DNA from: an uncultured Bacteroides sp.
GTDB lineage: Bacteria; Bacteroidota; Bacteroidia; Bacteroidales; Bacteroidaceae
Assembly (NCBI GenBank): GCA_900552645.1
Contig: USAN01000001.1
Coordinates: 496,001 to 560,000, forward strand
Length of the DNA: 64,000 bases
Direction: 5' to 3'
This document shows positions 35,785-42,577 of this stretch, in pieces. The stretch's first letter is position 1. Every line of letters starts with the position of its first letter. A model generated the notes under the pieces. It saw only the letters and a list, made by a program, of their open reading frames with translations, was not told where the DNA came from and ran no database searches. Both the position numbers and the translations under genes were made by a program.

Positions 35785-36292
35785 AGTTGTCTATTAGTTC
35801 TATTAATTCTTTGGGGTCAACCTGTTCAAATGAGAAAAGCCCCTCAATGGATAATCCGTTTAGTTTACGCTGTCGTATAGCCGTCTTTAGCCCATTGTCT
35901 TGAATGAAAAGACTAACTACCCAACTACCTTCGGGAATGCCGTTTATCTCTAAATTTTCGTTTGTTTGATAACTTGCTATTGGTAGTATTGCGTCTGTGT
36001 TGTGGCTGTGTTCCGTGGAATAAGCGTACAGGGTGCGCCCTTCATTGGCTCTCTTTATTATCTCGCTTATGGTGGCGGGGGGGAATATTATATAATAATC
36101 TTCCTCAACGCCACGCCTATATATTAGCTCATTGGCTGTCAATACAGGGGCGGTAATTATCATGCCCTCTACATCATCCTGCTCAATAGTTAAGTTATAG
36201 CCTGTTGCAGGGTCCGCCACTAAACTAATTAAACTTACTCCCTCGTCATCTTCATCGCATAGTGCGAAATATATTGCTCTATTTGTCTGCAT
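35774..36292 (-). CDS. Prohead protease-like (XkdF-type serine protease)
   Basis: 172 aa from the ATG at 36292; a TTG at 36304 would add MLKK. LVADPATGYNL at the N-terminus, His in STEHSHNTDAILP and Ser in KLNGLSIEGLF mirror the His...Ser dyad of XkdF/prohead proteases. It cleaves scaffold and capsid during maturation. First gene of the head run after the duplicated promoter-like motif. Confidence 0.75.
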   Translation of the reverse strand: MQTNRAIYFALCDEDDEGVSLISLVADPATGYNLTIEQDDVEGMIITAPVLTANELIYRRGVEEDYYIIFPPATISEIIKRANEGRTLYAYSTEHSHNTDAILPIASYQTNENLEINGIPEGSWVVSLFIQDNGLKTAIRQRKLNGLSIEGLFSFEQVDPKELIELIDNYDD

Positions 36293-36402
36293 TTTTTTTA
36301 ACAAAAACCTCTACACATATACGGGGTAGTATAGGGGTTTAGGTGCATAGTCATTCGTTCCCGTATTTGAATGAAGTCCGCATTATCGAATTAAACATAG
36401 TT

Positions 36403-36436
36403 ACTTATATATAGCGTTAAATCTGCTTTTGTCCCA
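36403..36436 (-). promoter_or_regulatory. Promoter-like motif, copy 2 (head-gene run)
   Basis: On the minus strand TGGGACAAAAGC, 6 variable bases, then AACGCTATATATAAGT; the same two blocks with the same gap occur at 36585-36618. TGGGACA and TATATA are about 16-17 bases apart, as in a sigma-dependent promoter, but the -10 is not TAnnTTTG. It begins about 110 bases before the protease start, directly after a terminator. Confidence 0.6.
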
Positions 36437-36470
36437 AAAAAATAGTGACTTCACTTTGCTATGAAGCCAC
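36437..36470 (-). terminator. Terminator between the duplicated motifs
   Basis: On the minus strand GTGGCTTCA / TGAAGTCAC (9 pairs, one G-U), loop of 8, followed by TATTTTTTT. Its T-run runs straight into motif copy 2. Confidence 0.82.
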
Positions 36471-36580
36471 CATTAAACACGTATATTATGAATCAAGAAG
36501 AAGTTGTCAAAGGAAGGGGCGAAAAAATCGCCCCAAAGAGAAAAATCTAAATTAAAATTAGTCTGAATCACAAAGTTTGA
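36437..36580 (-). ncRNA. Candidate ~140-nt small RNA between the duplicated motifs
   Basis: Inferred from layout only: promoter-like copy 1 at 36585-36618, an internal GGGGCGA/TCGCCCC hairpin (36516-36534), and a rho-independent terminator at 36437-36470. No convincing ORF lies inside (a 20-codon plus-strand frame at 36488 is ignored). Confidence 0.4.
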
Positions 36581-36584
36581 TTAC

Positions 36585-36618
36585 ACTTATATATAGCGTT
36601 TTGTTGGCTTTTGTCCCA
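36585..36618 (-). promoter_or_regulatory. Promoter-like motif, copy 1 (after terL)
   Basis: TGGGACAAAAGC-N6-AACGCTATATATAAGT on the minus strand, 7 bases past the large terminase stop. Sixteen plus twelve bases are identical to copy 2. Confidence 0.6.
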
Positions 36619-36624
36619 TTCTTA

Positions 36625-37857
36625 CTAAAAATTTATATTATATTTTCCGCGCCGATTTTTTTTACTGCACGCCCAACACGCTAAACAATAACTAATCACC
36701 CTATCATCGTGTAAACTGTCCGATATTGCCGTATAGGTTACTTTCTTTGTCGAAGTATATTTCATTACAAATTGATTAAATTCTTGTACCGTTATCGCAT
36801 CATTAATCAAACCGCCGATATTATTCTGAAAGTTGTAAATCACATTCTCCACGTATTCCCGTTTGCTGCTGTTTGTCGTTGTAATACCTTCTATATTGTG
36901 GTACTTCTTCTTTAGGTAATCAATTGATAGACTACCCATCGAGTTGGTTTCGGCTAAACAATAGCAAACTTTCCATTCATTTAGCTTCTTCGCCATATCA
37001 TCAATACTTTGGCTATTACCTATCTTATAGGTGTATTGTGCCACCATCTCGCATCCCTCGTTCACTATTGTAAGTACCGTTTCATCTGTTCCTGTACTTG
37101 AAAAGTCAATACCTGCGAATAAACGGCGTGTTGGTGCGAAAGGTTTTGCCGACAAAAAGCGGCTAATATCGCCAAAACATGATATTCCGCCCGAAAGGAA
37201 CTCACACATATATTCCTGCCGATATATTGCGGTCGGGGTGCTGTCTTTAATATCCTGTATTGTTAACGGGTCATACAAGTTGGCTTCCTCTAAAGTAGTA
37301 CGGAATGAAATATATTGCGGATATTTCTTTTTGTCCTGTCCTTTTTTAAATGCCGTATAGAAAAAACCGCTGCCACCGCACGGAGTACTGATATAGAACA
37401 CTTTAGCTGCTTCCAATTCCATAGCTTTGAACACGGAAAGATAGGTACTTTCAATGATGAACGCCGCCTCATCGTAAATCAAATATTTATATCCTACACC
37501 CCTGTTTCCATCTGCCGCCTGTGCCGAAAGGAAAGAAATCATACTCCCATTGGTTAACTTTATAAACATATCCGTCGTGTTGGAAGTGGCTACCAATCCT
37601 GTACAGGAAAGAACGCTAACTATTTCCCTTAGGAATTTACGTGCCAAAACTCCTGTGGGGACAACATAACCGATATTACATTGTTCACGCAAAGCCCAAT
37701 ACAATAGCACATTCTTGGCGGTCAGTGATTTACCAATACGGCGTGACAAACAGGCGGTAACGTACTTATACCCATTATCGCCCGTCAATGCAGCCACTAT
37801 TGGTACTTGGTATGGTAGCGGTCTAAATAGTGTTATTGTCTGTTGTGCCTGTGCCAT
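36625..37857 (-). CDS. Terminase large subunit
   Basis: 410 aa from the ATG at 37857, which has GGAGGAGG upstream; the longer frame to 38007 lies over the small-subunit gene and is rejected. ATPase: a Walker A variant SRRIGKS at 38-44 and Walker B YLIYDEAA (Asp129/Glu130). Nuclease: FAGIDFSSTGTDETVL (about 240) and a C-terminal DSLHDDRVISYCLAC. It packages DNA into the element's own procapsid. A 29-base stretch of its 3' end is repeated near the candidate origin (41953). Confidence 0.92.
   Translation of the reverse strand: MAQAQQTITLFRPLPYQVPIVAALTGDNGYKYVTACLSRRIGKSLTAKNVLLYWALREQCNIGYVVPTGVLARKFLREIVSVLSCTGLVATSNTTDMFIKLTNGSMISFLSAQAADGNRGVGYKYLIYDEAAFIIESTYLSVFKAMELEAAKVFYISTPCGGSGFFYTAFKKGQDKKKYPQYISFRTTLEEANLYDPLTIQDIKDSTPTAIYRQEYMCEFLSGGISCFGDISRFLSAKPFAPTRRLFAGIDFSSTGTDETVLTIVNEGCEMVAQYTYKIGNSQSIDDMAKKLNEWKVCYCLAETNSMGSLSIDYLKKKYHNIEGITTTNSSKREYVENVIYNFQNNIGGLINDAITVQEFNQFVMKYTSTKKVTYTAISDSLHDDRVISYCLACWACSKKNRRGKYNINF
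36722..36750 (+). repeat. 29-bp repeat, copy inside terL
   Basis: Matches 41953-41981 at 27 of 29 positions. Both copies, read on the minus strand, encode TKKxTYTAIS. Confidence 0.8.
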
Positions 37858-38263
37858 CCATACCTCCTCCAAAATTAACCTGTATATTGTTCTGTGTTGC
37901 CTGCTCAACCTGTGCCTGCACGCCGAAAAGTTTAGCCATTGAATCGAGTAAATTCCTGCATTCCTTGAAGTTCTTGGCTTCTCGTGCTTGCCGATATAAA
38001 TCATCATATTTCTGGGCTATTTCACTTCTCTTTTCTTCAACATCTGTTTTGTACGCTTCGACCAAATCGGCTTTAGCGCCCTTCACGTATGCCATGCCGC
38101 TATCATAGCCTAAACCGTATTTGTCTGCCACTTGTTGGGCTATCTCCGTCCCGACAATACCCTGTTTCATCAATTCTAAACATTCCTTTCGTATCTCTAT
38201 CCTGCGGCTAATTGGTCGCCTTTCCACCTTTGGAGAGCGAATTGCTTTTTGTGTTCTTGCCAT
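37823..38263 (-). CDS. Terminase small subunit-like
   Basis: 146 aa. Helical N-terminal DNA-binding part (RRIEIRKECLELMKQGIVGT followed by EIAQQVADKYGLG), then a central coiled stretch (VEEKRSEIAQKYDDLYRQAR) and a Gly/Asn-rich tail. The position just before the large subunit, with a 35-base overlap, supports the call. It would recognise the element's packaging site, separate from the helper's. Confidence 0.8.
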   Translation of the reverse strand: MARTQKAIRSPKVERRPISRRIEIRKECLELMKQGIVGTEIAQQVADKYGLGYDSGMAYVKGAKADLVEAYKTDVEEKRSEIAQKYDDLYRQAREAKNFKECRNLLDSMAKLFGVQAQVEQATQNNIQVNFGGGMDGTGTTDNNTI

Positions 38264-38268
38264 TATAG

Positions 38269-38502
38269 TTATAGTTTATAATATTTAATTATCTCTTTTA
38301 GCTTGTTCAACATACACGCCCCACATGATAGGCTCCCGTATTGTTTAACGCCTGTAATTATCTCATACACTCTATTTATTTTCTGCCCGTCCGCCAAAGG
38401 AATGAAGCGAACAAAGCCTTTGTCTGCTTGCTTAATGTAGGGGTCAATATCACGAAGTAGTGCCTTTTCTTCTTCGTTTAGTTTTTTAATTTGTTTAGCC
38501 AT
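38269..38502 (-). CDS. Small protein of unknown function
   Basis: 77 aa, basic, with LSCGACMLNKLKEIIKYY near the C-terminus (CxxC). Similar short CGxC proteins occur upstream of terminase genes in Bacteroidales prophages, to my memory. Overlaps the next upstream gene by 25 bases. Confidence 0.6.
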   Translation of the reverse strand: MAKQIKKLNEEEKALLRDIDPYIKQADKGFVRFIPLADGQKINRVYEIITGVKQYGSLSCGACMLNKLKEIIKYYKL

Positions 38503-38762
38503 TTGTTTAGTATTTCGTTAGTTGTTATCATTAAGTTGCTTATTGTTGGGGCGGCAAAGCTGCATACACACGCCGCAAATAAATTGCCTGTTGTGAACAG
38601 AATCACCCAAAAAGTTAGGCATTTAGCGCACCCGATAACGGGAAGGGGCTTTTTAATTACCCCTAAACCTATTATCTTTTTTGTCCTTTCGCCTATCTCG
38701 GGTAATAGTCCGCCTACTTCCGATAAGTACACGCATATAATTGTTATTGCAATGTATTCCAT
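38478..38762 (-). CDS. Small membrane protein (unknown)
   Basis: 94 aa with hydrophobic segments at about 3-20 and 47-75. VIGCAKCLTFWVILF is reminiscent of the DUF1360 family (CxxC followed by Trp). No function assigned. Overlaps both neighbours. Confidence 0.55.
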   Translation of the reverse strand: MEYIAITIICVYLSEVGGLLPEIGERTKKIIGLGVIKKPLPVIGCAKCLTFWVILFTTGNLFAACVCSFAAPTISNLMITTNEILNKWLNKLKN

Positions 38763-38989
38763 ATCTTTTTTAGTTTAATTACTGCCTTTATATAGTTGCG
38801 TTGCGCTGTGCTTTTGCTCGTCCCCAATAGTTCTGCTGAACTGCGATAATCGCCTGTAATTAAGTAGGCTGCTATAACTGCCTGTTCCTGCATTCCTAGC
38901 TTTAAGTAGGCTTTTTTCGCCGTCTGCTCGTCCTCATTCTGTGGATAATAGTTGTCCAAATAGTTCTTTATTATCTTCTCGTATATCAT
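38744..38989 (-). CDS. Sigma region 4-like HTH protein (split sigma, part B)
   Basis: 81 aa. The C-terminal half (MQEQAVIAAYLITGDYRSSA, ELLGTSKSTAQRNYIKAVIK) has the spacing and helix pattern of sigma-70 region 4 (an L-x-x-A-V-I core, an ELLG..S..T recognition helix and a final R/K-rich helix). There is no region 2. It overlaps the region 2-like gene by 4 bases (ATGA), so the two are likely made together as a two-subunit sigma factor. Confidence 0.6.
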   Translation of the reverse strand: MIYEKIIKNYLDNYYPQNEDEQTAKKAYLKLGMQEQAVIAAYLITGDYRSSAELLGTSKSTAQRNYIKAVIKLKKIWNTLQ

Positions 38990-39294
38990 AGTATCTGTTC
39001 GTTAAGTGTTATCATTTCTTTTCTCAATATCTTACTTACTGCGGTGCGATTGCCGTATAATTGCGTCCTGATTGTCCTTCTTATATAAGGTATGATTTCG
39101 CCCGTTTCGATTAATTTAGCCATCTTTGCAGGGTCTTTTCCGATAAGAATTAAATATAGTTCCTGTAATAGGTCATCGCATAAATAAGGGTCAGCCACAT
39201 AGGCGGCGCACTCTCTCCGAAGTACGCCATCTGTATATAATTTAGTTACTTGTTCTGTTTGTTTCATCTTCTTGTCGATATTGTACGCATCCAT
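38986..39294 (-). CDS. Sigma region 2-like protein (split sigma, part A)
   Basis: 102 aa from the ATG at 39294; a GTG at 39309 and an ATG at 39267 are alternatives. LRRECAAYVADPYLCDDLLQ followed by ELYLILIG and IIPYIRRTIRTQLY resembles ECF sigma region 2 (the D-D-L-x-Q-E core-binding motif, then the -10-reading helix). There is no region 4 after it; the chain ends in MITLNEQIL. Downstream is the separate region 4-like gene. Together they could direct RNA polymerase to the duplicated motif at 36403 and 36585. Confidence 0.6.
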   Translation of the reverse strand: MDAYNIDKKMKQTEQVTKLYTDGVLRRECAAYVADPYLCDDLLQELYLILIGKDPAKMAKLIETGEIIPYIRRTIRTQLYGNRTAVSKILRKEMITLNEQIL

Positions 39295-39430
39295 AAGCTG
39301 CAAAGTCACACGTTATATTTGGTGTACGATTGATAAATGATAAGTGACACCAACTTTTGCACGAACATTTCTTGCAAGTTCTTTCGGGAAATTTATGGTC
39401 GCTGTTTGGCTTAGTCTTTTTTGTATTCAT
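39242..39430 (-). CDS. Cys-rich small protein
   Basis: 62 aa. CKKCSCKSWC followed by CDFAAYGC suggests a small metal-binding fold. It overlaps the sigma region 2 gene by 53 bases and the upstream gene by 20. Function unknown. Confidence 0.5.
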   Translation of the reverse strand: MNTKKTKPNSDHKFPERTCKKCSCKSWCHLSFINRTPNITCDFAAYGCVQYRQEDETNRTSN

Positions 39431-39629
39431 AATCTACTCCATATTTTTTTTCATCCTCTGATAGAATATATCCACCTTCGTTAAGGTCTAACAATGTTAT
39501 AGGATAGCCGAAGGTTACGCCATCCTCATTTATAACATAAGTAAGGAATATCACTTCTTCATATTCGTCACTCTCGTTTCTTTTTACCCTTAGTCCCTGT
39601 GGGGCTGCGATCATTTTTTGTTTTTCCAT
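39411..39629 (-). CDS. Hypothetical protein
   Basis: 72 aa, acidic, no signal peptide (MEKQKMIAAPQGLRVKRNES at the start, EKKYGVDYEYKKD at the end). I do not recognise it. ATG at 39629. It lies between the helicase and the Cys-rich gene in the same orientation. Confidence 0.6.
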   Translation of the reverse strand: MEKQKMIAAPQGLRVKRNESDEYEEVIFLTYVINEDGVTFGYPITLLDLNEGGYILSEDEKKYGVDYEYKKD

Positions 39630-39678
39630 ATAATTAAAATTTAAGGTTTGTTAACTTTTTCTTTTTGGGCAAAAAAAT

Positions 39679-40971
39679 TTAGAAAGGAAGCTGCTCAATT
39701 TCTTCTTCCTCTGTTGGGGTTGTTGCTGTTGTAGTATATGAATAGAATCTGCCTTTAACACTTGTCCCGTCTAAATCTTTTCGTGTTACGTTGCCGATAA
39801 ATCTTACTGCTGCGATATTGCTAATTATTTCTTTAATCTGTTTAGTGTCCACCCTTGTGCCTATACGCATTAATTCATTAGCCAATTTAGTAATTGTAAA
39901 GTTGCAAGTTAAGTCCGCTTCATTCATCGCTCGGCTCTCCAATAAATCTTTAATCGCCGTCATTTCTGCGCTTTCGCTGTCTTCTTCACATACACTTTTA
40001 AAAGGTGTGTCAAAATCTTCTGGGTGAAAATATAAGCGTGAAGCTATATTTGATTTATCTATACTTTTTACTTTGTTTGGGTCTGTTTCATATTGATAGT
40101 GCATTTCTCTTTTATTTAGGAATGAAAGAAATTCGGGTATCTCTGCGCTTATTCTCATTGGCAATGTACTATCTTCGCTCTCCAAAGGTTTTACTTCCAT
40201 TAAAAAATAACGGGTATCATCTTTGTCAAGAAAAGGTTTTTCATTACTACACATTATAAAATGTAGTGTATTGGCTATTTCTTGGTGTTCCGTGTGCATC
40301 TTTCTCAATTGTACGCTCTTACCTGTTGTTTGGCTCTTTAGTTTAGCGTTCACGGCTTCCACTTTAATAGCGGCTTCGTCTATGAACACACATTGTTTAG
40401 TTGCAAACAAAGCGTTAAATTGCTGCATATAGTCCGACACACTTATTAATGCTGCGTTGCTGCCGAGAATTTCATGCACAAAGTTAAGGAAGGTGCTTTT
40501 TCCTGTTAATTGTTCCTTACTGTATAGGTATATAATAGGAAGGTCTTGTATTGGCTTACTTATGAGTAATTGTAACCAATCCAATACTAAAGGCAGATAC
40601 TTTTCGCCAAACAAATGGTTTAGTAGTTGCATTGTTGCAGGTAAATTCTCTATCTTGCCCTCTTTGTTTTTCCACTTATGTACTAAGGGCGTTGCTAAGT
40701 TCAGATAAGTAGTTTTACCAAATGTAGCAAAGTGCTTATAGTCCAAAAAATTTGGGCAATTGCAGAATCCCGAAAAGGTTTCTATTCCGTTTATTGCTTC
40801 TTTGCCTACTTTGCTTTTTAGCTCCGCTGTGTCCCATTTCTTGTAACCTCTTCCAAATTGCGTGTCTATGCACTCATAGTATGTTCCTGCTACATTGTAG
40901 AGTTCGCTACCAATCCATTCATGTTGTTTATGTACATCCGCTGTACCCTGTAAATAATCTGCTAATTTCAT
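39679..40971 (-). CDS. SF3-type replicative helicase (DUF5906-like)
   Basis: 430 aa from the ATG at 40971, which has GGAAGG-like bases upstream; a TTG at 41016 is rejected. SF3 motifs: Walker A EQLTGKST, Walker B CVFIDEAA and motif C HFIMCSNEKP, as in P4/D5-type primase-helicases. The N-terminal 100 residues lack primase motifs, so it is a helicase that would need host or helper primase. With the iteron-like repeats at 42087-42432 it suggests autonomous replication after excision. Confidence 0.82.
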   Translation of the reverse strand: MKLADYLQGTADVHKQHEWIGSELYNVAGTYYECIDTQFGRGYKKWDTAELKSKVGKEAINGIETFSGFCNCPNFLDYKHFATFGKTTYLNLATPLVHKWKNKEGKIENLPATMQLLNHLFGEKYLPLVLDWLQLLISKPIQDLPIIYLYSKEQLTGKSTFLNFVHEILGSNAALISVSDYMQQFNALFATKQCVFIDEAAIKVEAVNAKLKSQTTGKSVQLRKMHTEHQEIANTLHFIMCSNEKPFLDKDDTRYFLMEVKPLESEDSTLPMRISAEIPEFLSFLNKREMHYQYETDPNKVKSIDKSNIASRLYFHPEDFDTPFKSVCEEDSESAEMTAIKDLLESRAMNEADLTCNFTITKLANELMRIGTRVDTKQIKEIISNIAAVRFIGNVTRKDLDGTSVKGRFYSYTTTATTPTEEEEIEQLPF

Positions 40972-40991
40972 TCTCTTTCTTCCCTTCCTTC

Positions 40992-41168
40992 TTACTTTAT
41001 AATACGTGTTATCCAATTTTTAAGGTCAATCTTAGAAAATCGTACCTTGCCGCCCATCTTAATGAAAGGTATTTCCTTTTTGCTTACCTTATGCCGAAGT
41101 GTGGAATAAGTATATCCTGTATATAAGGCGGCTGCACGATAATCTAATAGCTCGTTTAATTCTTCCAT
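40992..41168 (-). CDS. Excisionase-like HTH protein (58 aa)
   Basis: 58 aa. MEELNELLDYRAAALYTG followed by YTYSTLRHKVSKKEIPFIKM is an HTH_17/MerR-like winged helix ending in KVRFSKIDLKNWITRIIK, as in Xis-type excisionases of Bacteroidales mobile elements. It ends 20 bases before the helicase ATG. It has a well-formed promoter (see 41208). Confidence 0.75.
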   Translation of the reverse strand: MEELNELLDYRAAALYTGYTYSTLRHKVSKKEIPFIKMGGKVRFSKIDLKNWITRIIK

Positions 41169-41207
41169 AGTTTAGTTTCAAATGTTAAATAATTAACTTC
41201 TATTATA

Positions 41208-41264
41208 CAAAGATACACAAAATTTAACACTTTTCCAAATAAATAGTTAACAAATTTAACACTT
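41208..41264 (-). promoter_or_regulatory. Element early promoter with flanking repeats
   Basis: Minus strand: -7 TATCTTTG (41208-41215) and -33 TTTG (41236-41239) at 20-base spacing, the Bacteroides consensus. AATTTAACACTT occurs at 41221 and again at 41253 (32-bp period), in the spacer and just beyond the -33, so a repressor could bind across it. Confidence 0.65.
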
Positions 41265-41348
41265 ACTCGGTTGAACTTACGGTTTACAACATAACAGCTT
41301 ATAATAATAAAGGAATGTTTCATATATTATATATTATATTACAGATTG

Positions 41349-41555
41349 TTACATTAGCTTTTCGGATGCTTCGTCAATTGATAATACCATATTGCGCTCT
41401 AGATACGCATCAAGTGAAGCAATAGGAAACATTAATCTTCTTCCCGAGTGCGTGAATGTTATTATTCTTCGTTCGCACCACTTATATAAGGTGTGCGTTG
41501 AGATGCCTAGATAAGAACTTGCTTCTGATAGGTTTAAATATTTCTTTGTTGTCAT
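41349..41555 (-). CDS. HTH protein (MerR-like/excisionase family)
   Basis: 68 aa: MTTKKYLNLSEASSYLGIST followed by HTLYKWCERRIITFTHSGRR and a short C-terminal helix. It is one HTH_17 unit, probably a regulator or excision factor. It has its own -7 box at 41606. Divergence from the 58-aa protein suggests separate roles. Confidence 0.75.
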   Translation of the reverse strand: MTTKKYLNLSEASSYLGISTHTLYKWCERRIITFTHSGRRLMFPIASLDAYLERNMVLSIDEASEKLM

Positions 41556-41605
41556 ACTTTATTACGGCTAACCTGTACGCCATAGGGTTTTAAATTGTTA
41601 TTGTG

Positions 41606-41613
41606 CAAAGATA
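41606..41613 (-). promoter_or_regulatory. -7 box for the 68-aa HTH gene
   Basis: TATCTTTG (minus) matches TAnnTTTG, about 50 bases before the ATG at 41555. Confidence 0.5.
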
Positions 41614-41952
41614 ATAACTATAATATTGCTTGTCAATAGGGTAAAATGCTATCAAAATGTCATGTAAAGAAAAAAATCAGTATAGTCTATGCAGACTATT
41701 TTTTTCTGCACAATATCCGCCCACGTGTGCAAAAAATAAATGAAAAAAAATGATATTTCTTGAAAAGTTTTTTTTGAAAGAAAAATGTTTACAGTTCCGT
41801 TAGCAGATATTTAAAAAAACTATGCAAAAAGGTAGTATTTATAGTACACTAAAAGGTCATTTGTTTAATATATTTACTTTTTTGTTTTCTATTATAGTCT
41901 GAATGGACTATACATAGCTAACTACTTGATTATCAATTGCACTCCTTTATTG

Positions 41953-41981
41953 GATATTGCCGTATAGGTTGCTTTTTTTGT
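41953..41981 (+). repeat. 29-bp repeat, intergenic copy
   Basis: 27/29 identical to a stretch inside terL (36722-36750). Read on the minus strand it gives TTKKATYTAIS followed by unrelated residues and a stop. Either a fragment of an older terminase gene or a conserved site. Confidence 0.75.
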
Positions 41982-42086
41982 TGTAATATTTCGCACTCAC
42001 CGATAATATATACAGGCGGTTCTTATTGGATATGCCGTTGATAAAGTTGGTTACATCTTGGGTATATTATACGGTTTCCAATCATT

Positions 42087-42432
42087 CGGAACGGTCGGAA
42101 CAGAACGTGTTCTGCTTCTGTTCTGCGGTAATGTGTTGATATATAGGTAGTTATAACGCTACGGAACAACGGAACAACGGAACAGAACATTATTTCTATA
42201 AAAAAATAAAAAAAATTAAGTAAGTAGTAAAAGTGTGTTCTGCTGTTCTGCGTGGTGTAAAGTGTTGATAATCAATAAGATAAACGGAACAGGCTTCTGT
42301 TCTGCACTGTTCCGTGTGTTCCGCTAAGATATTGCAATATATTGTAAATAGCAATAAATCAGATAGTTAGCTATTTTAATATCGGAACAGACTTCTGTTC
42401 TGCTCCTGTTCCGTCCTGTTCTGCGTGTTCCG
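42087..42432. other. Candidate replication origin: iteron-like CGGAAC/GTTCTG clusters
   Basis: In the 1,022-bp gene-free stretch 41556-42577. Four clusters (42087-42126, 42162-42252, 42285-42323, 42383-42432) use CGGAACA and TTCTG/GTTCCG units. Three tandem 8-mers CGGAACAA/CGGAACAA/CGGAACAG occupy 42162-42185, next to an A-rich tract (42199-42216); CAGAAC-GT-GTTCTG (42101-42114) and GAACAGA-CT-TCTGTTC (near 42386) are inverted pairs. This fits an SF3-helicase origin. A packaging site or integrase regulation is possible instead. Confidence 0.55.
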
Positions 42433-42532
42433 GAATCCATTTTTTTAAAAAGTTGTGAGGGGTATATATAATCCAACGGCGACCCCCCAAAAACACTATG
42501 GAAGGAAGGGGCAGGGGTGTGAACAAAGAAAA

Positions 42533-42557
42533 GCCCCGAACCAATACGGAACGGGGC
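42533..42557 (-). terminator. Terminator after the integrase
   Basis: Minus strand GCCCCG / CGGGGC with a 13-base loop, followed by TTTTCTTTG, about 20 bases past the integrase stop. Confidence 0.75.
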
Positions 42558-42577
42558 GGAAATAGGAAGGAAGGATA

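Noticed and set aside
36488..36550. 20-codon plus-strand frame between the duplicated motifs
   Set aside because: Too short, on the opposite strand to every element gene, and includes a hairpin; more likely part of the candidate RNA.
37858..38007. N-terminal extension of the large terminase
   Set aside because: The extra 50 codons overlap the small-subunit gene in another frame, contain no known domain, and the ATG at 37857 has a strong ribosome binding site.
41944..42060. Minus-strand open frame (DVTNFINGISNKNR...) in the origin region
   Set aside because: No start codon and a stop upstream in frame; may be a remnant but cannot be supported as a gene.
42087..42432. CRISPR array
   Set aside because: The units are 8-12 bases long with irregular spacing, inverted copies and no unique spacers of constant length.
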